DNA from: Oscillospiraceae bacterium
GTDB taxonomy: Bacteria; Bacillota; Clostridia; Oscillospirales; UBA929
DNA: 64,000 bases
Direction of reading: 5' to 3'
NCBI GenBank assembly: GCA_009777475.1
Contig: WRLU01000001.1
Coordinates: forward strand, 23,608 to 87,607
Shown piece by piece: positions 42,767 to 51,392 of this stretch. Every line of letters starts with the position of its first letter. Positions within the stretch are counted from its first letter, which is position 1. A program made the translations under genes and the position numbers. The notes under the pieces are model-generated. The model had not been told where the DNA came from. It was given only the letters and a program-made list of their open reading frames with translations, and made no database searches.

Positions 42767-42917
42767 CAGAAAGGGGCTTTTAGACTTTTTGCACGTTTCG
42801 TTACAGCATTCCGTTTTTTGTTATAATCCGCTTGCCAAACGGCAATTTGTTGATTAAGCTATACATATTCGGAATGCGTCTGCCGATACGCTGTTTTTGA
42901 AAAATTTTCGGCAGCTA

Positions 42918-42946
42918 TTGCATTATTCTTTTTTCTGTGCTATGAT
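42918..42946 (+). promoter_or_regulatory. Sigma-A promoter of rpmE
   Basis: TTGCAT (42918-42923), exactly 17 nt, TATGAT (42941-42946), leaving a ~90 nt leader before rpmE. The preceding stretch 42767-42917 holds no gene; another TATAAT lies near 42822. Confidence 0.55.
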
Positions 42947-43044
42947 GACCCATGTTCCGTGCGTACTGTTTTACCGTGGTACGTTTGTTGCAGGGGGGGC
43001 CTGTCAAACTACCAGATTTTCCGAACTTGAAAGAGGTGAAATTT

Positions 43045-43245
43045 ATGAAAGAGGGCATCCATCCCAAATACACCCAGACCACAGTCAAGTGTGCCTGTGG
43101 TGAGACGATTGAGACCGGCTCTACCAAAGAAAATATAAGGATTGAAATTTGCTCGGTGTGTCACCCGTTTTTTACCGGGAAGCAGAAGCTTGTGGACTCG
43201 GGCGGTCGTGTTGACCGTTTTAACCGCAAATTCGGCAAAAAGTGA
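43045..43245 (+). CDS. rpmE: 50S ribosomal protein L31, zinc form
   Basis: Start at 43045 (AAGAGGTG upstream) gives 66 residues: [20 protein letters not shown] with C16-x-C18, [15 protein letters not shown] with C36-x2-C39, and [12 protein letters not shown]. All four zinc ligands are present, so this is the Zn-containing C+ paralogue. The frame is open further upstream to 42952 but the extension is not family-like. Confidence 0.96.
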   Translation: MKEGIHPKYTQTTVKCACGETIETGSTKENIRIEICSVCHPFFTGKQKLVDSGGRVDRFNRKFGKK

Positions 43246-43280
43246 TTTGCGCAAAAACAACTCCCCTGCTTAGATTATGA

Positions 43281-43391
43281 TGTGCCCTCTCTAAAAGTAG
43301 ACAGTGGAAATGAGAAACTGACTCTACTGAAGGAGGGCATATCTATGCCCCGCGGCCACCTTCTTGACGGAGGATCTTATATAGACATCTA
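43281..43391. mobile_element. Probable insertion sequence remnant
   Basis: The stretch beginning GTGCCCTCTCTAAAAGTAGA looks like the end of IS3-family elements, and GCCCTC (about 43283) is mirrored by GAGGGC (about 43335). Between rpmE and the convergent phosphatase gene there is no gene; a 15-codon frame starting at 43344 may be a transposase scrap. Ends are not defined. Confidence 0.3.
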
Positions 43392-44183
43392 AATACGCTC
43401 AAAGCGCGGTTTGCGTTTTTCATAGGCGGTAACATACCTGAACCCGACCCGGCGACAAAGCTCCAATCCGTACTCAATCCCTATGCCCACCATTTTGGGC
43501 GAGTGGGAATCTGATCCTAATGTGACAATTTCACCGCCGCAGCGTTTGTACAGAGCTAAAATATCATAATCGGGCATGGGCCGAAAATATCCGCCCGAAC
43601 CATACATGCCGGATAAATTAAGCTCAATGCCAAGCCCTTTGCCGCACAGGATTTCAAATAACGTCCGCCAGCGGCCCTCATACCGCTCATAAGCACCGGC
43701 AAGTTCCAGATTATCCCTGCCTGTCATATAGCGCATGGGGTAGGTAAGGTGCCCCATTACGTCAAACCCTCCCCATTCTGCGGTTTCCAGCAATTCAACG
43801 AAATACTCGTCAAGCAAAACAAAGCATTCCCTAGGAGTATGGCATTGCGACAGATAGATGTCGCCAGATTTTCGTAAAGTGTGCAATGAGCCTATAATGA
43901 AATCATATGGGAATTGATTGACAATCTTCTTTGCAAGCGTCTTATAGTGCGTGCCCTGACCTAATTCAATCCCATATAGCAGCTTTACTCCGCTGTCATT
44001 GCGCTGCCCGGCAGCACTAAGAACTTCCCAGTATCCCTCATTGTCAAAATACGGTAAATCACAATGGTCAGTTACGCATAGCTCATCAAGCCCTCGTTTG
44101 GCGGCGGCGGCGAGCAGTGCCGGTATTGAATCATTCCCATCATCCGAAAAATTACTGTGAGTGTGATAATCTGCCATAAACAT
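43389..44183 (-). CDS. PHP-domain phosphatase, histidinol-phosphatase (HisK) type
   Basis: The 264-residue protein has the PHP metal ligands: ADYHTHSNFSDDG (HxH), CVTDHCDLPYF (DH), YGIELGQGTHY (E), FIIGSLHTL (H), FDVMGHLTYP (H) and TLGSDSHSPK (DxH). HisK/HisJ-type members dephosphorylate histidinol phosphate in histidine biosynthesis. No other his gene is near, so another phosphoester is possible. RBS AAGGAG 9 nt before ATG 44183; the start could be two codons later. It is 69 nt downstream of the PMT gene and may share its transcript. Confidence 0.88.
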   Translation of the reverse strand: MFMADYHTHSNFSDDGNDSIPALLAAAAKRGLDELCVTDHCDLPYFDNEGYWEVLSAAGQRNDSGVKLLYGIELGQGTHYKTLAKKIVNQFPYDFIIGSLHTLRKSGDIYLSQCHTPRECFVLLDEYFVELLETAEWGGFDVMGHLTYPMRYMTGRDNLELAGAYERYEGRWRTLFEILCGKGLGIELNLSGMYGSGGYFRPMPDYDILALYKRCGGEIVTLGSDSHSPKMVGIGIEYGLELCRRVGFRYVTAYEKRKPRFERI

Positions 44184-44252
44184 AAGCTGCTGCTCCTTAT
44201 TGATAATAGGCCCCCCTGGGAGTTAAATGGTAGCGGATAAGAGGCAAGAGGG

Positions 44253-46706
44253 TTACATTGTCCACTTTGGAAGCCATTTCAAATAGGTTTCCATATAAGC
44301 CCTTGGTGCTGGCTCGCCCGCGATGACCGGATAGAACATCCAGAATAAACCTATTGAAACAGCAGTGAAGGCAATCATTGCCCAAAAACCAAGCTTGGGT
44401 GCGCGCTCAATAAATTTGCTGAAAATATAGCAAATGGCCAAACATAGAAATACTATAGTGGGAAAATAGTGGTACACAAAAGTAATGCGAGTAATCGGTA
44501 TCCACGGCACAAGCTGGAAAAGACAGCCGACAGTAATAAACAAGGCAACATGACTGTTGGCACTACCGGCTTCCTTTCTGCGGGAGTATATATACGCCAG
44601 AACCGTATATACAACAATCAAAAGCAATCCCACGAGCTTTACCGACCCGAGCTTGGCAACGGCATGCTCCGTTCCCGGCTCTATTCCGAAGTAGGTGCCC
44701 TGCTGTACTAATATCCAAAGGAACAAAAACGCATTAAGACTGTAAACCATCCATATTCCCCTCTTCCAGTCAAGGAAGCAGACAAAGAAAAGCGCAACTA
44801 TCCCCGCCCAGGCTATAAGCGGGTTTGTAAAGCAGGAAAGCCCCGTGTGTATCCTGGTGCCGTCCTCGGAATCGTAGCCCTCGGAAAAATAGAAGGTTGT
44901 GTTGGTGTTGAATATCCACTGGTACCAACGAGCCGAATATGGGTGCGTTGCGGTAAGATCGCGGTGATAGCTAAACATAGTTTTATTGTTTTCCTTAAAT
45001 CGGGTAACAGTAAGCTTAGTTAACGCCCAAGCCTTGGAAAGCCCGGTGCTGTTCTGGTATGTCACCCATACATGGTGATCTTTGGCATATGGGTGAGGCT
45101 CGGGGGTTGCGTATGGGATATACGAAGAGATATAAATAATCATGGGAATCACTATAAATCCGATTACCCCGGCTATTACCGTCCGTATAAAATATTCCTT
45201 GAATGTTGTTGTTTTCTCCGGAGTAACAACGACCGGCAGGGGGGGCACTGTGGTCTTGCCGTCATCGGCCTTTTGTTGTTTTTTCCGTGAACGCCGCGCC
45301 TCCCTCATAGCATCTGACGCACGTTTCTTTGCTTGAAGGGCAACAGTCTTATAGTACTCGTTGCGTTGGAAAAAATGGATCAGCATCAAAACGGCAATCC
45401 CACCGGCAGAGTAGATAACAGTCCATTTTGAGGACGCCCCCAGTCCGAAGGACAACCCGCACAGCATGAATGGAACAAGGGATTTTGTAAATGGGGCATC
45501 CATAGGTGTCGTAATATACCAATACATACAGAGATACATGCAAATGATAAAGAAAACACCGTATACATCAATGGTGGAGATTCTGGTTTGGGTCAGATGC
45601 ATGAAATCAAAGGCAAAAATTGCTGTTCCACAGGCGGCGACTGCAAGATTACCGAACATCCACTTGATGAGGATATACAGCAACGGAAGCATTAAAACGC
45701 CGAAGAGTGCCGGCAGCACCCGCCACCCAAATGGGGTCATTCCGTATATTCTAATGCCGATAGAGGTGATGAGCTTGCCAAGCGGCGGATGCGTGGTTTC
45801 ATAGGGGTAGATGTTACGTATATTTTCATACGCCGTGTAAGCGTGATAAATTTCATCAAAATACGAACCGTTTTGAACTGTTTTGCGTTCCGGCACAGTG
45901 CTTTGCTCATCAAACAGAACCGATGCGCCGGCGGGTGTAACAGTCATTCTGGAAGGGTCGATTAAAGCCTTTTCATCATCCGTTTTTTTCTCATAGACGG
46001 CAAGCTCAACCATCTCAAGCTCCTTGCCGGTATTGCCATGCTCATCCGGGATAGTGTTCATAGATGTTAGGCGAAGGAATTTTGAGGGCAGCTCCCTTGA
46101 ACCCCTCCCTTCACAGTCTGCACACCGGGCCTGGTCAATTTCCCCAGTGCCGCCGCAGGCATCGCAGGTCTGATAATTATCAATGCCCTTTTCAAGCCAG
46201 CGGAAGGTGTTGGCGTGAATTTGCTCGGCACAGCCGCTCTGCCCATGCCATTTTTGCCCATCCCCGGAAAGCTCTATCTTATAACAGCAATCTTTTTCGA
46301 CTTCCTTATGGTCGTCACCCCTGCCATGCCCCAGACCGGTGAAATACAAAAGCCGGCTGAGCTGTACAGGCTTGTCAAATTCAACGGTAACAGAAGGGCT
46401 TTCATCAGTAAAAGGGTGATATGTCGTGGGAGATTCGGTATTTCCCAGGTTGTGAAAGGTCGTCAGCGCGTAAAGGGCAGTGATAAGTAGCATGGGGATT
46501 AAATCCCTTGGTGCCATCCTTCCGGCACGAGAAAAGACCAGCCTTGAGCCTTCCTTCCGCGCCTTAAGTAATGCCGGAGCATCATAGGCGTGCCGCTGGG
46601 AGCGGAAGTACAAAATAAAAAACATGGCAATACCCGCTAAAAGAGCTGCCATTAAAATCTGCGGGATAAAGCTCAGCCCATCTACATTTGTTAAAAGCAT
46701 AAACAA
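44253..46706 (-). CDS. PMT-type (GT39) dolichyl/polyprenyl-phosphate mannosyltransferase with zinc-finger insert
   Basis: 817-residue polytopic glycosyltransferase. After two N-terminal membrane segments, residues 90-270 form an extracytoplasmic-looking region: a discoidin-like beta-domain (SPSVTVEFDKPVQLSRLLYF ... FLRLTSMNTIP, ELEMVELAVYE) split by CDACGGTG (181-188) and CADCEGRG (195-202), two CxxCxGxG motifs as in the DnaJ zinc finger. The PMT signature SYFDEIYHAYTAYE (about 281-294, acidic DE pair) and TTHPPLGKLITSIG follow, then about ten membrane segments. PMT enzymes O-mannosylate secreted proteins from polyprenyl-P-mannose. Its own promoter is at 46725-46754. Secreted proteins encoded nearby may be acceptors. 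Confidence 0.88.
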   Translation of the reverse strand: MFMLLTNVDGLSFIPQILMAALLAGIAMFFILYFRSQRHAYDAPALLKARKEGSRLVFSRAGRMAPRDLIPMLLITALYALTTFHNLGNTESPTTYHPFTDESPSVTVEFDKPVQLSRLLYFTGLGHGRGDDHKEVEKDCCYKIELSGDGQKWHGQSGCAEQIHANTFRWLEKGIDNYQTCDACGGTGEIDQARCADCEGRGSRELPSKFLRLTSMNTIPDEHGNTGKELEMVELAVYEKKTDDEKALIDPSRMTVTPAGASVLFDEQSTVPERKTVQNGSYFDEIYHAYTAYENIRNIYPYETTHPPLGKLITSIGIRIYGMTPFGWRVLPALFGVLMLPLLYILIKWMFGNLAVAACGTAIFAFDFMHLTQTRISTIDVYGVFFIICMYLCMYWYITTPMDAPFTKSLVPFMLCGLSFGLGASSKWTVIYSAGGIAVLMLIHFFQRNEYYKTVALQAKKRASDAMREARRSRKKQQKADDGKTTVPPLPVVVTPEKTTTFKEYFIRTVIAGVIGFIVIPMIIYISSYIPYATPEPHPYAKDHHVWVTYQNSTGLSKAWALTKLTVTRFKENNKTMFSYHRDLTATHPYSARWYQWIFNTNTTFYFSEGYDSEDGTRIHTGLSCFTNPLIAWAGIVALFFVCFLDWKRGIWMVYSLNAFLFLWILVQQGTYFGIEPGTEHAVAKLGSVKLVGLLLIVVYTVLAYIYSRRKEAGSANSHVALFITVGCLFQLVPWIPITRITFVYHYFPTIVFLCLAICYIFSKFIERAPKLGFWAMIAFTAVSIGLFWMFYPVIAGEPAPRAYMETYLKWLPKWTM

Positions 46707-46724
46707 CCAATCCTTTCAGCGGTG

Positions 46725-46754
46725 ATTATATCATAAGTACGCCAATAATGCCAA
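46725..46754 (-). promoter_or_regulatory. Sigma-A promoter of the PMT gene
   Basis: On the minus strand TTGGCA (46749-46754), 18 nt, TATAAT (46725-46730), 20 nt before the gene start. Confidence 0.6.
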
Positions 46755-46762
46755 CCCTTTTT

Positions 46763-46790
46763 TTATTATACCCCCATGGGGGCATAATAA
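46763..46790. terminator. Bidirectional terminator-like hairpin in a divergent spacer
   Basis: TTATTATA-CCCCCATGGGGG-CATAATAA is an almost perfect palindrome flanked by T and A runs, so it would look like an intrinsic terminator in both directions. It lies between the divergent promoters of the PMT and TasA-like genes, where a terminator for neither gene is expected. Confidence 0.5.
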
Positions 46791-46799
46791 AAAATATAT

Positions 46800-46933
46800 T
46801 TTTGTATATTTAGTACAAAACCGCCCTTGTTGGATTGTGATTTTATGCAAAAATACAACTAAGTGCTTTCCAATAAAAAACACTTGACAATCTATGCGTT
46901 GCCGGAGTACAATGTCGTTGTACGTGAGTACAA
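46800..46933 (+). promoter_or_regulatory. Promoter of the TasA-type operon with repeated GTACAA half-sites
   Basis: TTGACA (46884-46889), 18 nt, TACAAT (46908-46913). Four GTACAA half-sites are present: 46813-46818, 46907-46912, an inverted one at 46918-46923 and 46928-46933. The second and third form the dyad GTACAA-TGTCG-TTGTAC over the -10. At 46800-46820 TTTTGTA and TACAAAA form another dyad. This suggests repression or tuning by a dimeric regulator. Confidence 0.55.
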
Positions 46934-46957
46934 AATTTTTTTTAGGAGGAATTTCAC

Positions 46958-47662
46958 ATGAAATTCAGAAACAGAAAAGCACTGCTCATCGCGCTTTCCC
47001 TTGTCCTGGCAGCCAGCGTGGCATATGCCGCAGCAGCTGGCGTACTTACCATCGGCGGTACCGGTACCCTTGGCGATGTTGTAAACCTTGAGTTCATCTC
47101 GACCTCTGGTAACACGTCAGTTGTTGCGGGCGACATTGACACAAAAGATGTTGTGCTGGATCCTTCCCAGATTGTAATGGACGGAAACACCATGACAATC
47201 TCCGACATCAACTTCTCTGATATTGATGTTGCCGAAGCTACTAACCCCGGTGATGACGCACCCTATTTTACGGTTGACTTCCGCGTTATCAATGTTGGCT
47301 CCACAAACGCATCAATCCTAGCACCTGTTAATGAGCTGGTTCTTACCCTTGAAGACGGCACTACATTTACTTACGATGGCACAGACACTGTTTCGAGCAA
47401 CCCGATCTTCAATGATGCCGGCAATGAGATTAAGCTGGACGACTACATTGACTTTATTGGAAACTGGAATGCCATTAACGGTGCCTCTGTTGCTGCTGGT
47501 ACGGTTGTTCCCAGTGGAACTGGTGTCTACCAATTCGGCATGGAATTATCAGAAGAAGCAGAAACTAACTTTGCTGCAGATACAGCTGGTAAAGGTTTAG
47601 CTAAAACCTTGGCCGCTGCAACATTCACATTCACCTCTGTTGCCGATTGCGCAAAAGCATAA
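46958..47662 (+). CDS. TasA/CalY-type matrix fibre protein
   Basis: The 234-residue product has a SipW-type signal peptide (MKFRNRKALLIALSLVLAAS ... AYA) followed by AAAGVLTIGGTGTL and a beta-rich domain of the TasA/camelysin kind (VNLEFIS, FTVDFRVINVGSTNASI, LDDYIDFIGNWNAING, FGMELSEEA). In Bacillus TasA forms amyloid-like biofilm fibres and its signal peptide is removed by SipW. The next gene is a SipW-like peptidase. RBS TTAGGAGGAA is excellent. No catalytic motif for the peptidase M73 label is seen. Confidence 0.82.
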   Translation: MKFRNRKALLIALSLVLAASVAYAAAAGVLTIGGTGTLGDVVNLEFISTSGNTSVVAGDIDTKDVVLDPSQIVMDGNTMTISDINFSDIDVAEATNPGDDAPYFTVDFRVINVGSTNASILAPVNELVLTLEDGTTFTYDGTDTVSSNPIFNDAGNEIKLDDYIDFIGNWNAINGASVAAGTVVPSGTGVYQFGMELSEEAETNFAADTAGKGLAKTLAAATFTFTSVADCAKA

Positions 47663-47668
47663 TCATCG

Positions 47669-48832
47669 GTGAAGCGCGGCGTATATGCACCTAGCATAAT
47701 TGCACTGGGGGTTATAGCGGCACTGCAAACCGGGTACTTCCTTGTGCCTGACGCGGCGGTTGTAGCGTACAATCGTGTACTCCCTGTGTTCTACGCAATA
47801 GTTTTGTTAGTTCATGTAATGCTCATGGGGCGGGAAAGGTTTCCCGCCCCTAAGGCAACTAATGCCCTCTACGCAGGTATGTTTATCCTCCTGCTCTATA
47901 TTTTTGCAACCCTCTTCACCGGCGTTGTTGCCGGATTTGCCGCAAACAGGGATTCCCCAAATACAACTGCTATACTGGAAAATTTTTGGATTTTCGGCAC
48001 GCCGGCGATATTATTTGAGGTTTTGCGGTTCAGGATAATGCGTTCAAACCCAAACTCACGGCTCTGGACGGCGGCATTTATGATAATAGTTTTTTCCTTT
48101 TCTCAGCTTAATATTATCAGGGGCGGCGGCTTTGGGGCGGATTCGCAGATTGTTAAAGTTGTTTTTGTTACCCTCATTCCCGCATTTGTTATGCACACAG
48201 TTTTAACCTACATGGCATATGAAAGCTCGCTGAAAGCCCTTATTATTGTACGCTGCCTGTTTCTCTTCCCCTTTGTTTCCCCTGTTATACCCAATGCCGC
48301 CAGTGCTGCCTGGGCGGCGGTTACCTGCGGCGTGCTGTTTATTGCTACAATTATTTACTACTTCACCATGCAGGAGCCTGGAGGGAAATTTCGTAAGGCG
48401 GCAGTGAAAAGGCTTACCGGACCAATCCCCCCGGCATTGATTTTAAGCATGGTGCTGGCACTGATTTTAGCTCTCTCCTTTTTCATGCGGGCGTTTACCT
48501 ATTTCCCCACAGTTGTGCTTACAAGCAGTATGACCGGAGCCCTTGACAGAGGCTCGTTTGTGATAGTAAAAAAGCTGACCCCTAAGGATGTAATCCAGTC
48601 GGTAGAAGAGGGGGAGGTTGTTTTATTCAAAGACGGCGGGTTAGAGGTAATGCACCGTGTTATTGAAATCAAAGCACAACCCGGCGGCACACTGCATTAT
48701 ATCACCCAGGGAGACGCAAACCCACGCCCGGACTCCGACCCTGCATACCCCGAGCAAATTATAGGCAGGGCGCATTCACACATACCCTATATCGGCTGGC
48801 CGGTTGTGATTGTACGATCAGTATTTGGATAG
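47669..48832 (+). CDS. SipW-type signal peptidase I with a polytopic N-terminal half
   Basis: The 387-residue product has about eight membrane segments in its first 270 residues and a C-terminal signal peptidase domain: VVLTSSMTGALDRGSFVIVK (catalytic Ser near 286), EEGEVVLFKDGGLEVMHRVI (His) and YITQGDANPRPDSDPAYPEQ (Asp), the ER/archaeal Ser-His-Asp type used by SipW. Bacillus SipW is about 190 residues with two membrane segments, so the extra membrane half is unusual. The GTG start 6 nt after the tasA stop has a weak RBS; an internal start is possible. It probably processes the upstream TasA-like protein. Confidence 0.85.
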   Translation: MKRGVYAPSIIALGVIAALQTGYFLVPDAAVVAYNRVLPVFYAIVLLVHVMLMGRERFPAPKATNALYAGMFILLLYIFATLFTGVVAGFAANRDSPNTTAILENFWIFGTPAILFEVLRFRIMRSNPNSRLWTAAFMIIVFSFSQLNIIRGGGFGADSQIVKVVFVTLIPAFVMHTVLTYMAYESSLKALIIVRCLFLFPFVSPVIPNAASAAWAAVTCGVLFIATIIYYFTMQEPGGKFRKAAVKRLTGPIPPALILSMVLALILALSFFMRAFTYFPTVVLTSSMTGALDRGSFVIVKKLTPKDVIQSVEEGEVVLFKDGGLEVMHRVIEIKAQPGGTLHYITQGDANPRPDSDPAYPEQIIGRAHSHIPYIGWPVVIVRSVFG

Positions 48833-48847
48833 AGGGGTTTTTGCAAA

Positions 48848-49906
48848 ATGAGTACAAGAGCCTGTTATATTGTAATGTCTGTCTGCGGTGCGTTGCTCAT
48901 TGCATCGGCAGTTTTAGCTGTACGCTTATTTATCCCTAAGCAACAGGAATCTTACGCTGTTTCGGGAAACAACAGCCTTAACTACACCGTATACTACGTT
49001 GAAAATGAATTTTTCGGTACGGGCAAAATGCCCCGCGGGGTCAATTACCTAATGCCCTACACCGATTATATAGAAGTCACCAACGGCATCGACATCAAGG
49101 AAAACACAGACCTTGCCGCTGTGCTGAGCATAAACGAAACATTTTCTATCCAATACAAAAACGGCACCGATGATTCTTTAGTATATCAGGAAAAACGAGA
49201 AGTTGCCAACAAAAAAGACGTAACCGTAGGCAACCATTCAACTATTTATGTTGTTGACCCATGGGAGCATATTGACAGATATATGCGCTTTGCCGAAAAC
49301 AGGCAGGAGCAGACGAGAGCTAAGGAATCACACCTAAGCGGTGCCAGTTATACCGCAGAGGTATCTCTGGATTTTGAGTACCTGATAGAGTCGGTAAACG
49401 GCTCAGCCGCCAGAGAGGTTTTAACACGCCAGATCGTTATTCCCCTCTCCGCCGAGGTATATAAGCCCACCTTAACAGGCGAGAGCAGCTTTGATCTGGA
49501 AGCAGGAAACGGCCACCCTGCAGAAAAACCGGATGCACTTGCTATAGTGATGCTTTTCCTTTGGTTTGCCGCATTGATTTTGATAATCATTTTTTGCATC
49601 AGACCCATTCTGAATACCCGCGAGAAACCTCACGAGGCAGATATAATCCTTAAAAAATATCTGCCATTGATTATTAAATCTATAAAACCCCTTGATACCT
49701 CCGGCTACAAAGACGTATATGTTCCTGAATTTAACGAATTAGTAAAGCTTGCCGCCGCCCTCAACAAAAATATTGTATGCTACCGTTACAACGGCGAGGC
49801 CAGCTTCTGCGTATACACAGACGGATTAGCGTATTGCTACTATTCCGGCAACTCTCCTGAAGAGCGGCAAAAGTATATCCCAGTAAATGACCCGGCTGGC
49901 ATATGA
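48848..49906 (+). CDS. DUF5305-like membrane protein of the SipW operon
   Basis: 352 residues: an N-terminal membrane segment (about 7-28), an extracytoplasmic beta-rich domain (LNYTVYYVENEFFGTGKMPR, YIEVTNGIDIKENTDLAAVL, VSLDFEYLIESVNGSAAREV), a second membrane segment near 232-255 and a cytoplasmic tail of about 95 residues. This layout, with the LNYTVYLxxNxFF start, is that of DUF5305 proteins found beside SipW-type peptidases in archaea and Clostridia. The cytoplasmic tail (YKDVYVPEFNELVKLAAALN) is additional. Role unknown, perhaps assembly of the TasA-like fibre. Confidence 0.75.
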   Translation: MSTRACYIVMSVCGALLIASAVLAVRLFIPKQQESYAVSGNNSLNYTVYYVENEFFGTGKMPRGVNYLMPYTDYIEVTNGIDIKENTDLAAVLSINETFSIQYKNGTDDSLVYQEKREVANKKDVTVGNHSTIYVVDPWEHIDRYMRFAENRQEQTRAKESHLSGASYTAEVSLDFEYLIESVNGSAAREVLTRQIVIPLSAEVYKPTLTGESSFDLEAGNGHPAEKPDALAIVMLFLWFAALILIIIFCIRPILNTREKPHEADIILKKYLPLIIKSIKPLDTSGYKDVYVPEFNELVKLAAALNKNIVCYRYNGEASFCVYTDGLAYCYYSGNSPEERQKYIPVNDPAGI

Positions 49907-50085
49907 AGAAGCTTAGTACCCGATTGTTATGCCCCCCGGAAAATAAATATCGGTGTTCTGCGAGTCATTGCAGGACACCGTTTTTTATTCCTAAAGAAAA
50001 ATTTTTATTAGCGGGAGATTTCGAGTGTTTTCGACAAACGAACTATTGTATAGTATAAAAAATCATACGAAAGGAATGAGAAAAT

Positions 50086-50361
50086 ATGACAATGATTTCA
50101 TACGGCGAACAGACTTTGCCTATTCAGGCAAAAACGAAGGTGAGGTACTCCATCCTAGTCGATGAGATTTCCTTCATGAACGGCCAGATTCTATGTGAGT
50201 ATTATGGGGTGCAGGTTGACATGGACGACGAAAGCAAGCAAATCCGTTACATAACCACAAACCAGGAGGCTATATTAGAACTGCTGGAACGCTTGGAGAG
50301 CGGCATGGTTACACCTGTTACACTGTATGACGTGGTAAGCGACTGGGTGGAATATGCGTAA
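50086..50361 (+). CDS. DUF6514 family small protein
   Basis: The 91-residue product (YSILVDEISFMNGQILCEYY, YGVQVDMDDESKQIRYITTN, LLERLESGMVTPVTLYDVVS, DWVEYA) has the pattern of DUF6514 proteins common in Clostridia. Function unknown. RBS AAAGGAATGAG. A promoter TCGACA (50031-50036) with TATAAA (50054-50059) at 17 nt is possible. It is convergent with the aminopeptidase gene, ending 5 nt from it. Confidence 0.8.
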   Translation: MTMISYGEQTLPIQAKTKVRYSILVDEISFMNGQILCEYYGVQVDMDDESKQIRYITTNQEAILELLERLESGMVTPVTLYDVVSDWVEYA

Positions 50362-50366
50362 TCAAG

Positions 50367-51392
50367 CTATAGCAGCTCCCCGATGGCTAAAGAATGCAAA
50401 AATTTATCCGTTAGGCTCAAAAGGTTTTCTGCATCCTTAAGAGAGCAGACGGAAGCTGGGGAGTGGATATAACGCACCGGGGCGGCCAAGCCGGCAACTC
50501 GCACGCCGCCCCGGGTCCGGCAAATGCTTGATGCATCGGTGCCTCCGGAAACGGTACGTTTGAGCTGCCATGGTATTTGGTGTTTTTTACACAATAGGCA
50601 TAAATGCTCAAAAAGCCCATGATCGTAATATGTGGAAGAATCCATATATGACAGCACCGGACCCTCGCCCGCGCCGGCAATTCGTTCTGCCCCGATCCTA
50701 TCGGGTGAATCCACTGCCGTTGTTCCTTCAAGAATAAGTGCTATATCCGGTGCTATGGCGTATGCGGCAGTTCCCGCGCCGCGCGCCCCGATTTCCTCCT
50801 GCACAGTAAATGCAAACCATGTGTCCTGATAAACCCCATTTTTCAAAACCGAAAGCATAACGGCACAGCCTATACGGTCATCGATAGCCTTTGCCTTGTA
50901 AAAACCATTGCCAAACAATCCGGGCGCAGTGTCAAAACAGAAGGCATCACCCAAAGCAATTTCCCGCAGTGCCTCCGAGTCGCTTTGCGCACCGATGTCA
51001 ATTGAAAGATTTCTAATTTCAGGAAAGCTTTTATCCTTGCCGTGCCCGGAAAGATGCACCGGGCCTAAGCCTATAACCCCAAGTGTTTTCCCGCATCGCA
51101 CACGCTTCCCCGGAAGGACCCGCTTGTCTATTGCTCCAACTGCCCCGAATTTTACAAAGCCCTCCGGATCAACTCCACGCACCATCAGCCCAACTTCATC
51201 CATATGCGCACACAGCATCAGGCTGTGGGTGCCCCTCGTGCTGCCCTTTTTGAAAACCAACAGATTTCCCATGGCATCCTGCTGTATTTCATCGGCAAAC
51301 GGTGCGGCGGCATTGCGGATATATTCCCTTACACTGTCCTCCTGTCCTGAAATTCCGTCTAAGGAGCATAGAGCACTCAAAAGCTCTGTCAT
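50367..51392 (-). CDS. M42 family metallo-aminopeptidase, second copy
   Basis: 341 residues with dinuclear zinc/cobalt site ligands of the M42 family: MLCAHMDEVGLMVRG (His/Asp), YKAKAIDDRIGCAVML (Asp), VQEEIGARGAGTAAY (Glu-Glu), ALILEGTTAVDSPD (Asp/Glu) and AAPVRYIHSPASVCSL (His). M42 enzymes (glutamyl aminopeptidase/FrvX/tetrahedral TET type) clear N-terminal residues of peptides in dodecamers. The start ATG overlaps the upstream stop as ATGA, so the two M42 genes are coupled. Last gene of the acc operon. Confidence 0.9.
   Translation of the reverse strand: MTELLSALCSLDGISGQEDSVREYIRNAAAPFADEIQQDAMGNLLVFKKGSTRGTHSLMLCAHMDEVGLMVRGVDPEGFVKFGAVGAIDKRVLPGKRVRCGKTLGVIGLGPVHLSGHGKDKSFPEIRNLSIDIGAQSDSEALREIALGDAFCFDTAPGLFGNGFYKAKAIDDRIGCAVMLSVLKNGVYQDTWFAFTVQEEIGARGAGTAAYAIAPDIALILEGTTAVDSPDRIGAERIAGAGEGPVLSYMDSSTYYDHGLFEHLCLLCKKHQIPWQLKRTVSGGTDASSICRTRGGVRVAGLAAPVRYIHSPASVCSLKDAENLLSLTDKFLHSLAIGELL

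Noticed and set aside
46958..47662. Assigning protease activity to the TasA/CalY-like protein through the M73 family label
   Set aside because: No metal-binding HExxH or other catalytic motif is present; the structural fibre role is the better reading.
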